This document shows, piece by piece, positions 52,541 through 60,377 of a stretch of DNA of 64,000 nt. A model generated the notes under the pieces. That model saw only the letters and a program-made list of their open reading frames with translations, did no database searches and was not told where the DNA came from. The translations under genes and the position numbers were made by a program. The stretch's first letter is position 1, and every line of letters begins with the position of its first letter. The DNA comes from Alphaproteobacteria bacterium (GTDB lineage Bacteria; Pseudomonadota; Alphaproteobacteria; Rhodobacterales; Rhodobacteraceae). Location: the NCBI GenBank assembly GCA_030425925.1, contig JAUHZO010000012.1, forward strand, positions 62,001 through 126,000. The letters are read 5' to 3'.

Positions 52541-53035
52541 TCAGTGGTAGCGCGGGCCGCAACTGCTGACGAGCCCGGCCAGCACCATGGCCAGCGTCGC
52601 TTCGCGGGCTTCGCCATGAGCGCGCAGATAGGTGGCCTGGGCCATGTAGGCCTCGTATTCCAGTTCGGCACGGCACTCCGGATCCTTGCCGGCGCGGTGC
52701 TGGGCGGCGTGCACCATCTCGTGCAGCAGGATCGAGCGGCCATAGGCGCCGGACATGTCCAGATCGGCGGCCAGCCCGATGGCGCGGGTGTCGAAATTGT
52801 ATTCGCCCGCGCGGTCCTTCCCGGTGGCAGACGCGGCGCGGGCGGGCAGGGTAAAGGCGATCTCGGGACAGGTGGGGCCGGTGGCGTAGCCGGTCAGGCG
52901 CGTGACCTCGGGCGCGAGTTCGGCGGCGATGGCGCACAGGTTGACCGGCGGGGCCAGGTCGAGCGCGGCGACCGGGGCGGCACCGCACACCAGCACCAGA
53001 AGCGGGGCAAGACGTGTCCTGAAAAGATATGTCAT
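52541..53035 (-). CDS. Exported predicted zinc metallopeptidase-like protein
   Basis: A 164-residue protein with a signal peptide (LAPLLVLVCGAAPVAAL) and an H-E-x-x-H motif in LLHEMVHAAQH (about residues 103-113), followed 20 residues later by EYEAYMAQA, which could supply the third zinc ligand (gluzincin type). Four cysteines in the mature part (LCAIAA, TCPEIA, ECRAE, SSCG) could form disulfides. It may match DUF6647; that label is from memory. No protease substrate clue. Confidence 0.65.
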   Translation of the reverse strand: MTYLFRTRLAPLLVLVCGAAPVAALDLAPPVNLCAIAAELAPEVTRLTGYATGPTCPEIAFTLPARAASATGKDRAGEYNFDTRAIGLAADLDMSGAYGRSILLHEMVHAAQHRAGKDPECRAELEYEAYMAQATYLRAHGEAREATLAMVLAGLVSSCGPRYH

Positions 53036-53128
53036 GAAACTGATACTGAACCGTCACAAAACTTTTGCAATTGAAATCTGCGCGCAATCTGCCGGAATGC
53101 GCTAGGCTGCGCCGTGGAGGATGCAAAA

Positions 53129-53551
53129 ATGAACAGCATGACCCTGCGCAACGACGTGTCGGTGGCCGATTTCCTGGCGCAGGTGGAGCCTGCGCGGCGG
53201 CGTGAGGATGCGCAGGTCATGGACGCGCTCTTTCGCGAGGTCACCGGCTGGGAGCCGGTGCTCTGGGGCACGATGGTGGGCTATGGCCGTTATGCCTATC
53301 GCTACGAAAGCGGGCATTCCGGGCAGTCGCTGGCCACCGGCTTTGCCCCGCGCAAGGCCAGGATGGTGGTCTACATCATGCCGGGCTACACGGATTTCGG
53401 GCATATCCTCAAGGATCTGGGCCCCTACAAGATGGGCAAGGCCTGCCTGTATCTGGGGGCCCTGTCAAAGATCGACCTGGATGTGCTGAAGATGCTGATC
53501 CGCGCGGGCCTTGACGATCTGGCCACGCGCTGGGAGATCACACCCGCCTGA
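53129..53551 (+). CDS. DUF1801 family protein
   Basis: A 140-residue soluble protein with the DUF1801 (YdhG-like) pattern: ADFLAQVEPARRREDAQVMDALF, WEPVLWGTMVGYGRYAYRYESGHSG and GKACLYLGALSKIDLDVLKMLI. Function unknown. GGAGG is eight bases upstream of the ATG at 53129; an ATG at 53138 is an alternative. Convergent with the next gene, 6 bases apart. Confidence 0.8.
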   Translation: MNSMTLRNDVSVADFLAQVEPARRREDAQVMDALFREVTGWEPVLWGTMVGYGRYAYRYESGHSGQSLATGFAPRKARMVVYIMPGYTDFGHILKDLGPYKMGKACLYLGALSKIDLDVLKMLIRAGLDDLATRWEITPA

Positions 53552-53557
53552 GCCCGC

Positions 53558-53839
53558 TCAGAGGTTTTCGTTGTCCGATCCGGGGGCGAGGGCCGTGGGG
53601 ATCTCTTCCCCCTTCTTGCGGGCTTCGAGCGCGGCCTTGACGTGGTCGTTCAGAAAGGTCCGGGCGCGGCGTTCGGCCAGGCGGATGCGCACGGCGGCGC
53701 GGAAGATTTCCTCGGACGAGGGTGAGGACGCCCCCAGCACCTTGGCCACCTGTTCCGGCAGGTTGTCATCGCCCAGGGCGTCCATCGCCTTGATGACGTC
53801 GCGTGCAAGCTTGTCGGCGAGGTCTTCGACAACGGACAT
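53558..53839 (-). CDS. Conserved small hypothetical protein
   Basis: A 93-residue, mostly helical, charged protein (VVEDLADKLARDVIKAMDALGDDNLPEQVAKVLG; IRLAERRARTFLNDHVKAAL). No signal or membrane segment. Ten bases separate it from the hydrolase gene on the same strand, so the two probably share a transcript. I do not recognise it. Confidence 0.6.
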   Translation of the reverse strand: MSVVEDLADKLARDVIKAMDALGDDNLPEQVAKVLGASSPSSEEIFRAAVRIRLAERRARTFLNDHVKAALEARKKGEEIPTALAPGSDNENL

Positions 53840-53849
53840 GGCGCGTTCC

Positions 53850-54503
53850 TTACCGTGTGGTTTCGGTCAGCCTGCGTTTCACGTAGGAGGTGACGGTGGT
53901 GATCATCGTCTCCATATGCGGCTCCTCGAAGAAATGGCCCGATCCGTCCACCTCTTCATGGGTGATCGTGATGCCTTTCTGCTCGTGCAGTTTCGACACC
54001 AGCGCGCGGGTGTCGGCGGGCGGCGCCACGCGGTCGGCGGCGCCGTTGATGATCAGACCCGACGACGGGCAGGGCGCGAGGAAGGAGAAATCGTACATGT
54101 TGGCGGGTGGCGAGACCGAGACGAAGCCGGTGATCTCGGGCCGCCGCATCAGGAGCTGCATGCCGATCCACGCGCCGAAGGAAAAGCCCGCGACCCAGCA
54201 ATGCTTGGAGTTCTGGTTCATCGATTGCAGGTAGTCGAGCGCCGAGGCGGCATCGCTGAGTTCGCCCACACCCTGATCGTATTCGCCCTGGCTGCGCCCG
54301 ACTCCGCGGAAGTTGAAGCGCAGCACGGTGAAGCCCATCTTGTGGAAGGCATAGTGCAGGTTGTAGACCACCTTGTTGTTCATCGTGCCCCCGAATTGCG
54401 GATGCGGGTGCAGGATGATGGCGATGGGCGCGTCATGTTCCTTTTGCGGGTGGTAGCGGCCTTCGAGGCGGCCTTCGGGTCCGGGAAAGATGACCTCGGG
54501 CAT
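53850..54503 (-). CDS. Alpha/beta hydrolase
   Basis: A 217-residue protein with an alpha/beta hydrolase pattern: LHPHPQFGGTMNNKVVYNL, FNFRGVGRSQGEYDQGVGELSDA, nucleophile G-F-S-F-G (about residue 105), acid in NGAADRVAPP, and histidine in GSGHFF. Members of this group are uncharacterised. Divergent from iscR with 162 bases between starts; that gap contains the iron-control-like dyad, so it might also respond to iron. Confidence 0.85.
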   Translation of the reverse strand: MPEVIFPGPEGRLEGRYHPQKEHDAPIAIILHPHPQFGGTMNNKVVYNLHYAFHKMGFTVLRFNFRGVGRSQGEYDQGVGELSDAASALDYLQSMNQNSKHCWVAGFSFGAWIGMQLLMRRPEITGFVSVSPPANMYDFSFLAPCPSSGLIINGAADRVAPPADTRALVSKLHEQKGITITHEEVDGSGHFFEEPHMETMITTVTSYVKRRLTETTR

Positions 54504-54537
54504 ATGTGGCGCGTGCTCCTTGAGGGGCGGGCCATTC

Positions 54538-54566
54538 TTGACGAATTTGCTCCACCACCTTAGAAT
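54538..54566 (+). promoter_or_regulatory. Predicted iscR/suf promoter
   Basis: TTGACG (54538-54543), 17 bases, TAGAAT (54561-54566). Five of six bases match the sigma-70 consensus in each box. The leader to the iscR GTG would be about 90 bases. Confidence 0.7.
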
Positions 54567-54575
54567 GGTTCTAAA
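54559..54575. promoter_or_regulatory. Irr-box (ICE)-type dyad over the suf promoter
   Basis: TTAGAA-TGG-TTCTAA (54560-54574) is a perfect dyad and fits the iron control element consensus TTTAGAA-N3-TTCTAAA with one mismatch (the first T). It covers the -10 box, so a bound protein would block transcription. Confidence 0.7.
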
Positions 54576-54611
54576 CCGGCGGGTCTGGCCGGGTTCGGGC
54601 TTGATGCAGAT

Positions 54612-54641
54612 AGGCAATTGCCGCGGCAAGGTCAATTGCCT
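54612..54641. promoter_or_regulatory. Second dyad in the iscR leader
   Basis: AGGCAATTG (54612-54620) and CAATTGCCT (54633-54641) are perfect inverted repeats 12 bases apart, downstream of the predicted start and 25 bases before the iscR GTG. Could be an operator or an RNA stem. Confidence 0.45.
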
Positions 54642-54665
54642 GCGCGTCCGGTTGGGGGATGCTGG

Positions 54666-55130
54666 GTGAAACTGAGTACCAAGGGGCGTTACGCGATGGT
54701 GGCGCTGACCGACATCGCGCTGCAGCCGGAAGGTGTGCTGGTGACGCTGGGCGATATCGCGCGGCGGCAGGACATTTCGTTGCCCTATCTGGAGCAATTG
54801 TTCGTGAAACTGCGCCGCGCGAAACTGGTGGAGTCGGTGCGCGGGCCGGGGGGCGGTTATCGCCTGGCCCGTCCGACGACGGAGATTCGCGTGGTGGATG
54901 TGCTGTCCGCGGTCGACGAGACGGTGGACGCCATGCACAAGGGGGCAGGCGCTTCGGGCGCGGCCTCGGGATCGAAGGCGCAATCGCTGTCGAACCGGCT
55001 GTGGCAGTCGCTGTCGGCGCATGTCTATGTGTTCCTGCACCAGGCGCGGCTGTCGGACGTGGTGGAGAACACGCTGGCCCCCTGTCCGGCGGTGCCGGCG
55101 CTGTTCGCGGTGGTCGACGATGAGCGCTGA
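54666..55130 (+). CDS. iscR: Rrf2 family iron-sulfur regulator IscR
   Basis: A 154-residue Rrf2 winged-helix regulator: KLSTKGRYAMVALTDIAL, DISLPYLEQLFVKLRRAKLVESVRGPGGGYRLAR. It differs from E. coli IscR, which uses three cysteines and a histidine: here only one cysteine exists (about residue 140, APCPAVP). That fits the single-cysteine IscR described for Rhodobacter sphaeroides. GTG start at 54666 by family pattern; the frame is open further upstream. It probably represses its own operon when holding a cluster. Confidence 0.92.
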   Translation: MKLSTKGRYAMVALTDIALQPEGVLVTLGDIARRQDISLPYLEQLFVKLRRAKLVESVRGPGGGYRLARPTTEIRVVDVLSAVDETVDAMHKGAGASGAASGSKAQSLSNRLWQSLSAHVYVFLHQARLSDVVENTLAPCPAVPALFAVVDDER

Positions 55131-55179
55131 TCCGGCGGTGCGCTGCGCGCGCAGGTTGGTTTGCGTTCGCCACGCAGGC

Positions 55180-55269
55180 CCAGGGGGGCAGGCCCCCCTG
55201 GACCCCCCGGGGGCGCTGCCCCCGTCGCCGTTCCGGCGACTCCCCCGGGGTATTGTGACCAAGAAGAAG
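55180..55269 (+). repeat. GC-rich dispersed repeat, copy C
   Basis: An extra stem CCAGGGGGGC-AG-GCCCCCCTGG (55180-55201) precedes the common parts: GGGGGCGCTGCCCCC, inner stem GTCGCCG-TTC-CGGCGAC (55224-55240), CCCCCGGGGTATT, AAGAAGAAG (55261-55269). It sits between iscR and the cysteine desulfurase gene. Confidence 0.78.
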
Positions 55270-55283
55270 CCCAGGGGGGTGGT

Positions 55284-56465
55284 GTGAGCCGGGTCTATCT
55301 GGACTGGAACGCGACGGCGCCTTTGCGGGAGGAGGCACGGGCGGCGATGGTCGCGGCGATGGATGTGGTGGGCAATCCGTCCTCGGTGCATGCGGAGGGG
55401 CGTGCGGCCAAGGGGCTGGTGGAACGGGCGCGCGGGCAGGTGGCGGCGCTGGTGGGCTGTCTGCCCTCGCAAGTGGTCTTTACCGGCTCGGCCACCGAGG
55501 CGGCGGCGCTGGCGGTGGCGCAGAAGGGGCGGCATGGCGGGCGGTTTGCGGCGCTGGCCACGGAGCATGACTGTTTTCGGGATTGGTCGGAGGCGGATTT
55601 GCCGGCGGTGCATGGGCGGGATGGTGCGCCGGACGGGTCTGCCCTTGGTGAGGTGATGAACCGGGTCTTGCGGGACGGGCCGCGGACATGGTCCGCGGCG
55701 CATGGCGAGGCGGGCTTGCTGGCGATCTCGGCGGCGAACAGCGAGACCGGGCTTCTGGCTGTGCGTGGCGGTGAGGTGGTCGGGCGCAGCCATGTCAATG
55801 CGTTCATTGCTGGCGCCGCGCCCTTTGCCTTCGTCTGCGACATCACCCAAGTGGCCGGAAAGCTGCCCGTGGTTTATGGCGAGACGAAACCGTCTTACGC
55901 GATCCTGTCGGCGCACAAGCTGGGTGGACCGAAGGGGGTGGGGGCGCTCATCAACTTCACGCGCGACGATCCCGCCCCGATCCTGAAGGGTGGCGGGCAG
56001 GAGATGGGGCGGCGGTCGGGCACGGAAAACGTGATCGGCATCGCCGGGTTTGGTGCGGCGGCGGAGGCGGCGGCGCGGGACCTGGAGGGGGGTGTCTGGC
56101 CGCGGGTGGAAAAACTTAGAAACATTCTAGAATCCACTCTTGAGGCTCAGGCAAAAGAGACTATTTTCGTCGGAAAAGGCGAGCCGCGGCTGCCCAACAC
56201 CTCTTGCCTGGCCACCCCCGGCTGGAAGGGCGAGACGCAGGTGATGCAGATGGACCTGGCGGGCTTTGCCATCAGCGCGGGCAGCGCGTGCTCCAGCGGC
56301 AAGGTCAAGGCCAGCCGCGTGCTGCAGGCGATGGGCTTTGACGCTGCCACGGCCGGATCGGCCATCCGGGTGAGCCTGGGGCCCACCACGACAGAAGACG
56401 AGGTCATGCGGTTCTGCGATGCATGGCTGGAGAAATTGAGGCGACACCGCGCGCGCGCGGCTTGA
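55284..56465 (+). CDS. Cysteine desulfurase (IscS/NifS-type)
   Basis: A PLP enzyme that takes sulfur from cysteine for cluster assembly. Its 393 residues have [18 protein letters not shown], the PLP lysine in [23 protein letters not shown], and the sulfur-carrying cysteine in [17 protein letters not shown], which is a group I (IscS/NifS) loop rather than SufS. GTG start at 55284 just after the repeat. Codons for residues near 276-300 are unusually AT-rich and carry the second iron-box-like dyad. Confidence 0.9.
   Translation: MSRVYLDWNATAPLREEARAAMVAAMDVVGNPSSVHAEGRAAKGLVERARGQVAALVGCLPSQVVFTGSATEAAALAVAQKGRHGGRFAALATEHDCFRDWSEADLPAVHGRDGAPDGSALGEVMNRVLRDGPRTWSAAHGEAGLLAISAANSETGLLAVRGGEVVGRSHVNAFIAGAAPFAFVCDITQVAGKLPVVYGETKPSYAILSAHKLGGPKGVGALINFTRDDPAPILKGGGQEMGRRSGTENVIGIAGFGAAAEAAARDLEGGVWPRVEKLRNILESTLEAQAKETIFVGKGEPRLPNTSCLATPGWKGETQVMQMDLAGFAISAGSACSSGKVKASRVLQAMGFDAATAGSAIRVSLGPTTTEDEVMRFCDAWLEKLRRHRARAA
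56115..56131. promoter_or_regulatory. Second Irr-box-like dyad inside the cysteine desulfurase gene
   Basis: TTAGAA-ACA-TTCTAG (56116-56130) matches the ICE consensus with two or three mismatches at the ends. The codons here (CTT AGA AAC ATT CTA GAA) are rare for this genome, as if the DNA motif constrained them. Confidence 0.45.
56140..56167 (+). promoter_or_regulatory. Possible internal promoter upstream of sufB
   Basis: TTGAGG (56140-56145), 16 bases, TATTTT (56162-56167), just downstream of the internal dyad and about 310 bases before sufB. Four of six consensus bases in each box. Confidence 0.35.
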
Positions 56466-56481
56466 GAGGAAGGACGCGGTT

Positions 56482-58002
56482 ATGGCGGCATTGGACAATG
56501 TGACGGTGAAGGAGGGTGTGGACCAGGAGACTGTCGACGCGGTCAAGTCGGTCAGCACCTACAAGCACGGCTGGGACACCGATATCGAGATGGAGTACGC
56601 GCCCAAGGGGCTGTCCGAGGACATCGTGCGCCTGATCTCGGAAAAGAACGGCGAGCCGGACTGGATGACCGAATGGCGTCTGGCGGCCTATGCGCGCTGG
56701 CTGCAGAAGGAAGAGCCCAGCTGGGCCATGGTCGACTATCCCGAGATCGACTTTCAGGACCAGTATTACTATGCCCGGCCCAAGAGCATGGCGGAGAAGC
56801 CGAAATCACTTGACGAGGTCGATCCGAAACTGTTGGCGACCTATGAAAAGCTGGGCATCCCTCTGAAGGAGCAGATGATCCTGGCCGGGGTTGAAGGGGC
56901 CGAGAACGCGCCTGCCGAGGGCCGCAAGGTGGCCGTGGATGCGGTGTTCGATTCGGTGTCGGTTGGCACGACCTTTCAGGCAGAGCTGAAGAAGGCCGGG
57001 GTGATCTTCTGTTCGATCTCGGAAGCGATCCGGGAGCATCCGGAGCTGGTGAAGAAATACCTGGGCTCTGTCGTGCCGGTGTCGGACAACTATTATGCGA
57101 CGCTGAATTCCGCCGTGTTCTCGGACGGATCGTTTGTCTACGTGCCGCCGGGGGTGCGCTGCCCGATGGAGCTGTCGACCTATTTCCGGATCAATGCCGA
57201 GAATACCGGGCAGTTCGAGCGCACGCTGATCATCGCCGACAAGGGCAGCTATGTCAGCTACCTCGAAGGCTGCACCGCGCCGCAGCGGGACACCGCGCAG
57301 CTGCACGCGGCGGTGGTGGAGATCATCGTCGAGGAAGACGCAGAGGTGAAATACTCCACCGTGCAGAACTGGTTCCCCGGGGATGAGAACGGCAAGGGCG
57401 GGATCTACAACTTCGTCACCAAGCGCGCCGATTGCCGGGGGGACCGGGCCAAGGTGATGTGGACGCAGGTGGAGACCGGCTCGGCGGTGACGTGGAAGTA
57501 CCCGTCCTGCATCCTGCGGGGCGAGGAAAGCCAGGGCGAGTTCTATTCCATCGCCATCACCAACGGCCACCAGCAGGCCGATACCGGCACCAAGATGGTG
57601 CATCTGGGCCGCAACACCAAGTCGCGGATCGTGTCCAAGGGGATCTCGGCGGGCGTGGCGCAGAACACCTATCGCGGGCTCGTGTCGATGCACCCGAAGG
57701 CCAAGAATTCGCGCAACTACACGCAGTGCGACTCGCTCCTGATCGGGGACAAGTGTGGGGCGCATACGGTGCCTTACATCGAGGTCAAGAACAACTCGAG
57801 CCGCGTGGAACACGAGGCGACCACGTCCAAGGTGGATGACGATCAGCTGTTCTACTGCCGCCAGCGGGGCATGGACGAGGAAGAGGCCGTGGCGCTGGTG
57901 GTCAACGGCTTCTGCCGCGACGTGCTGCAGGCGCTGCCCATGGAGTTCGCCATGGAGGCGCAGCAGTTGGTGGCGATCTCGTTGGAAGGATCGGTAGGGT
58001 AA
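56482..58002 (+). CDS. sufB: Fe-S cluster assembly scaffold SufB
   Basis: SufB is the main scaffold of the SufBC2D complex. Its 506 residues match the family throughout: [100 protein letters not shown]. The conserved cysteine in [12 protein letters not shown] corresponds to the one linked to cluster building. GAGGAAGGA precedes the ATG. It follows the desulfurase gene after 16 bases. Confidence 0.96.
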   Translation: MAALDNVTVKEGVDQETVDAVKSVSTYKHGWDTDIEMEYAPKGLSEDIVRLISEKNGEPDWMTEWRLAAYARWLQKEEPSWAMVDYPEIDFQDQYYYARPKSMAEKPKSLDEVDPKLLATYEKLGIPLKEQMILAGVEGAENAPAEGRKVAVDAVFDSVSVGTTFQAELKKAGVIFCSISEAIREHPELVKKYLGSVVPVSDNYYATLNSAVFSDGSFVYVPPGVRCPMELSTYFRINAENTGQFERTLIIADKGSYVSYLEGCTAPQRDTAQLHAAVVEIIVEEDAEVKYSTVQNWFPGDENGKGGIYNFVTKRADCRGDRAKVMWTQVETGSAVTWKYPSCILRGEESQGEFYSIAITNGHQQADTGTKMVHLGRNTKSRIVSKGISAGVAQNTYRGLVSMHPKAKNSRNYTQCDSLLIGDKCGAHTVPYIEVKNNSSRVEHEATTSKVDDDQLFYCRQRGMDEEEAVALVVNGFCRDVLQALPMEFAMEAQQLVAISLEGSVG

Positions 58003-58253
58003 CAATGCGCCGGATCGGCCTTTCGCCTTGCCTTGTGAGTTTTATGGCGGCTTTTCCGATGCTTGAGAGCGAAGCGGCCCTGGGGGCGAATGCAGCGATA
58101 CCAGGGGACGTAACGGGCATACCAGGGGGTCATCCGGGGGTGAGCGGGATTGAGATTTCGGGCGAGTTGGTTTGCTTTCGGACCGCGCGGTACCCTTTTC
58201 CGGACTGCACTTGGAAAAGCCAGCGCGCCAATGTGCTGTTTTGAGGGTGATAG
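58003..58253. other. Gap between sufB and the accessory genes
   Basis: No convincing gene. A 79-codon frame from 58005 lacks a ribosome site and coding pattern. A short direct repeat (ATACCAGGGG) occurs twice near 58099 and 58120. The pieces otherwise look unstructured. Confidence 0.45.
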
Positions 58254-58478
58254 ATGACCAGCGAAACCGAAAACCTTCTCTTTGAAATCCTGAAAAAGGT
58301 GCAAACCGACGTGTCGGCGATGCGCGAGGACATGCACCTGATGCGCATGGAAATGACAGCGATGCGGCATGATCTGGCCTCGGTGCGCACCATGCAGGAT
58401 GTGCACGGGGCCGAGATCGCCAATATGAAAGCGCGGCTGGAGCGGGTCGAGACGCGGCTCGATCTGCGTGATAGCTGA
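58254..58478 (+). CDS. Small coiled-coil protein
   Basis: A 74-residue protein that is almost entirely one amphipathic helix with heptad pattern (LLFEILKKVQTDVSAMREDMHLMRMEMTAMRHDLASVR ... MKARLERVETRL, quoted in parts). The first piece is LLFEILKKVQTDV. Such proteins occur widely as unannotated short coiled coils. GAGGG upstream of the ATG. First of the accessory genes inside the suf operon. Function unknown. Confidence 0.6.
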   Translation: MTSETENLLFEILKKVQTDVSAMREDMHLMRMEMTAMRHDLASVRTMQDVHGAEIANMKARLERVETRLDLRDS

Positions 58479-58491
58479 AGGGACCTCTGCC

Positions 58492-58908
58492 ATGACCACC
58501 ACCCACCGCGCCGCCTGTTCCTGTGGCGAGATTGCCGTGACCGTGACCGGCACGCCGGCCTTTCAGGCCATCTGCGCCTGCAAGGACTGCCAGTCGCGCA
58601 CCGGCAGTGCCTTTGGCATGAGCGTGTATTTCCCGCGTGAAAACGTGGTGCAGTTCGAAGGCACGCCAAAGGTGTATCGCCGGACGTCCAACAAGGGACG
58701 GTGGCTGGATTTCCGGTTCTGCCCGACCTGCGGGACCTCGGTCTGGTGGCTCATGGAGCTGAACCGGAACAATATCGGCATTGCGGGCATCCTGCTGGAC
58801 GGGTTCGAGTTCGAGGCGGATTTTGCCGTGTTCTGCCAGTCGCAACCGGGTTTCGTGACGTTCAACACCGACAAGCCGCAATACCAGCGCGGCTCATCAG
58901 ACGGGTAG
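58492..58908 (+). CDS. GFA family protein
   Basis: A 138-residue zinc protein of the glutathione-dependent formaldehyde-activating (GFA/CENP-V) fold. The zinc cysteines are in ACSCGE, CACKDCQS and FCPTCGT. Most family members are uncharacterised; few are true GFA. No evidence ties it to cluster assembly beyond its position. Begins 13 bases after the coiled-coil gene. Confidence 0.88.
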   Translation: MTTTHRAACSCGEIAVTVTGTPAFQAICACKDCQSRTGSAFGMSVYFPRENVVQFEGTPKVYRRTSNKGRWLDFRFCPTCGTSVWWLMELNRNNIGIAGILLDGFEFEADFAVFCQSQPGFVTFNTDKPQYQRGSSDG

Positions 58909-58912
58909 ACCC

Positions 58913-59110
58913 ATGTTTGCCTTGGCCATTCATCAGACCGCCGGGGTGGGCGTGGGCATCTTTCTGGGCTGCCTGTTGGGCTTCTGGCTGCATCGGCGCT
59001 CGGGCCGGCCGCAGGGCTACCTGATGCGCGACTCCATCCCCTTTACCGCGCTGGTGGCGGGGATGCTGGGCTGGGTGGCGGCGGCGGTGATGACCGTGGT
59101 GGTCGGCTGA
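58913..59110 (+). CDS. Small membrane protein, two helices
   Basis: A 65-residue protein with two hydrophobic helices (TAGVGVGIFLGCLLGFWL and FTALVAGMLGWVAAAVMTVVV) joined by a basic loop (HRRSGRPQGYLMRD). Starts 4 bases after the GFA gene. Its stop overlaps the ATG of the next gene (TGATG at 59108-59112). Function unknown. Confidence 0.6.
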   Translation: MFALAIHQTAGVGVGIFLGCLLGFWLHRRSGRPQGYLMRDSIPFTALVAGMLGWVAAAVMTVVVG

Positions 59111-59286
59111 TGGTCTGGACGATGGTCAAGGCGGCGGTGCTGACCGGGGTGTTCTGTGCGCTGTTTTCCGGGGTTGTGGGCTTTGTGGCGCAGAACCTGT
59201 CGATGACGGTTCTGATCGGTTTGTCTTTTGTGTCAGGGTTTTGCGGCAGCCTCTTCGCGCAGACCGTGCTCGGGCGGGCGCGATGA
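59110..59286 (+). CDS. Very small membrane protein, two helices
   Basis: A 58-residue protein, too short for many gene finders: M-V-W-T-M-V-K, then two hydrophobic helices (AAVLTGVFCALFSGVVGFVA and TVLIGLSFVSGFCGSLFA). The ATG overlaps the preceding stop and its TGA overlaps the next ATG (59283), so it is coupled on both sides, supporting that it is translated. The two small membrane proteins may act as a pair. Confidence 0.55.
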   Translation: MVWTMVKAAVLTGVFCALFSGVVGFVAQNLSMTVLIGLSFVSGFCGSLFAQTVLGRAR

Positions 59287-60065
59287 CCGAGGTCTTGCCG
59301 TTGTCCCGCGCCGCCGAAGCGTTCGATGCGCGTGCCGCCCTTGTTGCGCTTGAGACCGGTGCTCCGGTGGTGTTTCCGCCGATGGAAATGGTGCGCACAC
59401 GGATCGCGGGGCGCGACTTCACCTTCTGCCTGAATATGGAGAAGGATCCCGTCCAGGGCCGCCACCGCAAGGGCAAGTTCTATGAACGGAACGAGCTGGA
59501 CCGCGTGGCAGAATACATCAGGCCCGGGGCCTATGTGGTTGATATCGGGACGAATGTCGGCAATCACGCGATGTACTTCGCGACCCTGATGGGGGCGGCG
59601 CGCGTGGTGGTGATCGAGCCGAATCCGGTGGCGCTTGCGCCGCTTGTGGCCAATATCGTGCTGAACGGTTTGCACGGGGTGATCGACACCTCCTGCCTTG
59701 GCATCGGGTTGTCGGACAAAGCCGCCAAGGGCTACGGCATGACAGAGCGCAGCCGAAACCTGGGCGCGGCCAGGATGAAACCGGGGCGCGGCAGGATCGA
59801 CGTGCACAAGGGGGATGATCTTTTTGCCGAGGAACCCGTGGACCTGATCAAGATCGACGTGGAAGGCATGGAAATGAAAGTGCTTTCCGGCCTGATGCAG
59901 ACGATCCGCAACGCCCGGCCCTGGCTGTTCGTCGAGGTCGACGACGCCAACGCCGAGGCCTTTGCCGCCTGGTGCGCGCAGGAACGCTATCAGACCGTCT
60001 TCGAGGTCCGGCCCTACGAGGCCAATGTGAACCATTTTCTGAAACCCATGGAGCGACAGCCATGA
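59283..60065 (+). CDS. FkbM family methyltransferase
   Basis: A 260-residue SAM-dependent O-methyltransferase of the FkbM type: [20 protein letters not shown] (motif I, about residues 95-114), [14 protein letters not shown], and the FkbM-typical [16 protein letters not shown]. Usual substrates are sugars and polyketides; here unknown. Overlaps neighbours at both ends by ATGA. Confidence 0.88.
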   Translation: MTEVLPLSRAAEAFDARAALVALETGAPVVFPPMEMVRTRIAGRDFTFCLNMEKDPVQGRHRKGKFYERNELDRVAEYIRPGAYVVDIGTNVGNHAMYFATLMGAARVVVIEPNPVALAPLVANIVLNGLHGVIDTSCLGIGLSDKAAKGYGMTERSRNLGAARMKPGRGRIDVHKGDDLFAEEPVDLIKIDVEGMEMKVLSGLMQTIRNARPWLFVEVDDANAEAFAAWCAQERYQTVFEVRPYEANVNHFLKPMERQP

Positions 60066-60373
60066 TCGTGACCACCACCCCCACTATCGAAGGCAAGACC
60101 ATCACCGCCTACAAGGGCATCGCCGTGGGAGAGGCGATCCTTGGCGCGAACGTGTTCCGCGACATTTTTGCCGGGATCACAGATATCATCGGCGGCCGCT
60201 CCGGCGCCTATGAGGCCAGCCTGCAAGAGGCCCGTGACACCGCCCTGCACGAGCTGGAACAGCGCGCGGCGGCCATGGGCGGCAACGCGGTGGTGGGCGT
60301 GGACCTCGATTACGAGGTGATCAACAACATGCTGATGGTGTCCGCCTCCGGCACCGCCGTGGTGGTGAGCTGA
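60062..60373 (+). CDS. YbjQ/UPF0145 family protein
   Basis: A 103-residue protein of the YbjQ family, a pentamer-type fold related to heavy-metal-binding DUF74: [42 protein letters not shown], and [15 protein letters not shown]. Function not established. Coupled to the FkbM gene by ATGA. Confidence 0.9.
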   Translation: MIVTTTPTIEGKTITAYKGIAVGEAILGANVFRDIFAGITDIIGGRSGAYEASLQEARDTALHELEQRAAAMGGNAVVGVDLDYEVINNMLMVSASGTAVVVS

Positions 60374-60377
60374 TCCC

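Noticed and set aside
58005-58244. A 79-codon frame right after sufB
   Set aside because: No ribosome site, unlikely composition and short direct repeats inside; treated as non-coding.
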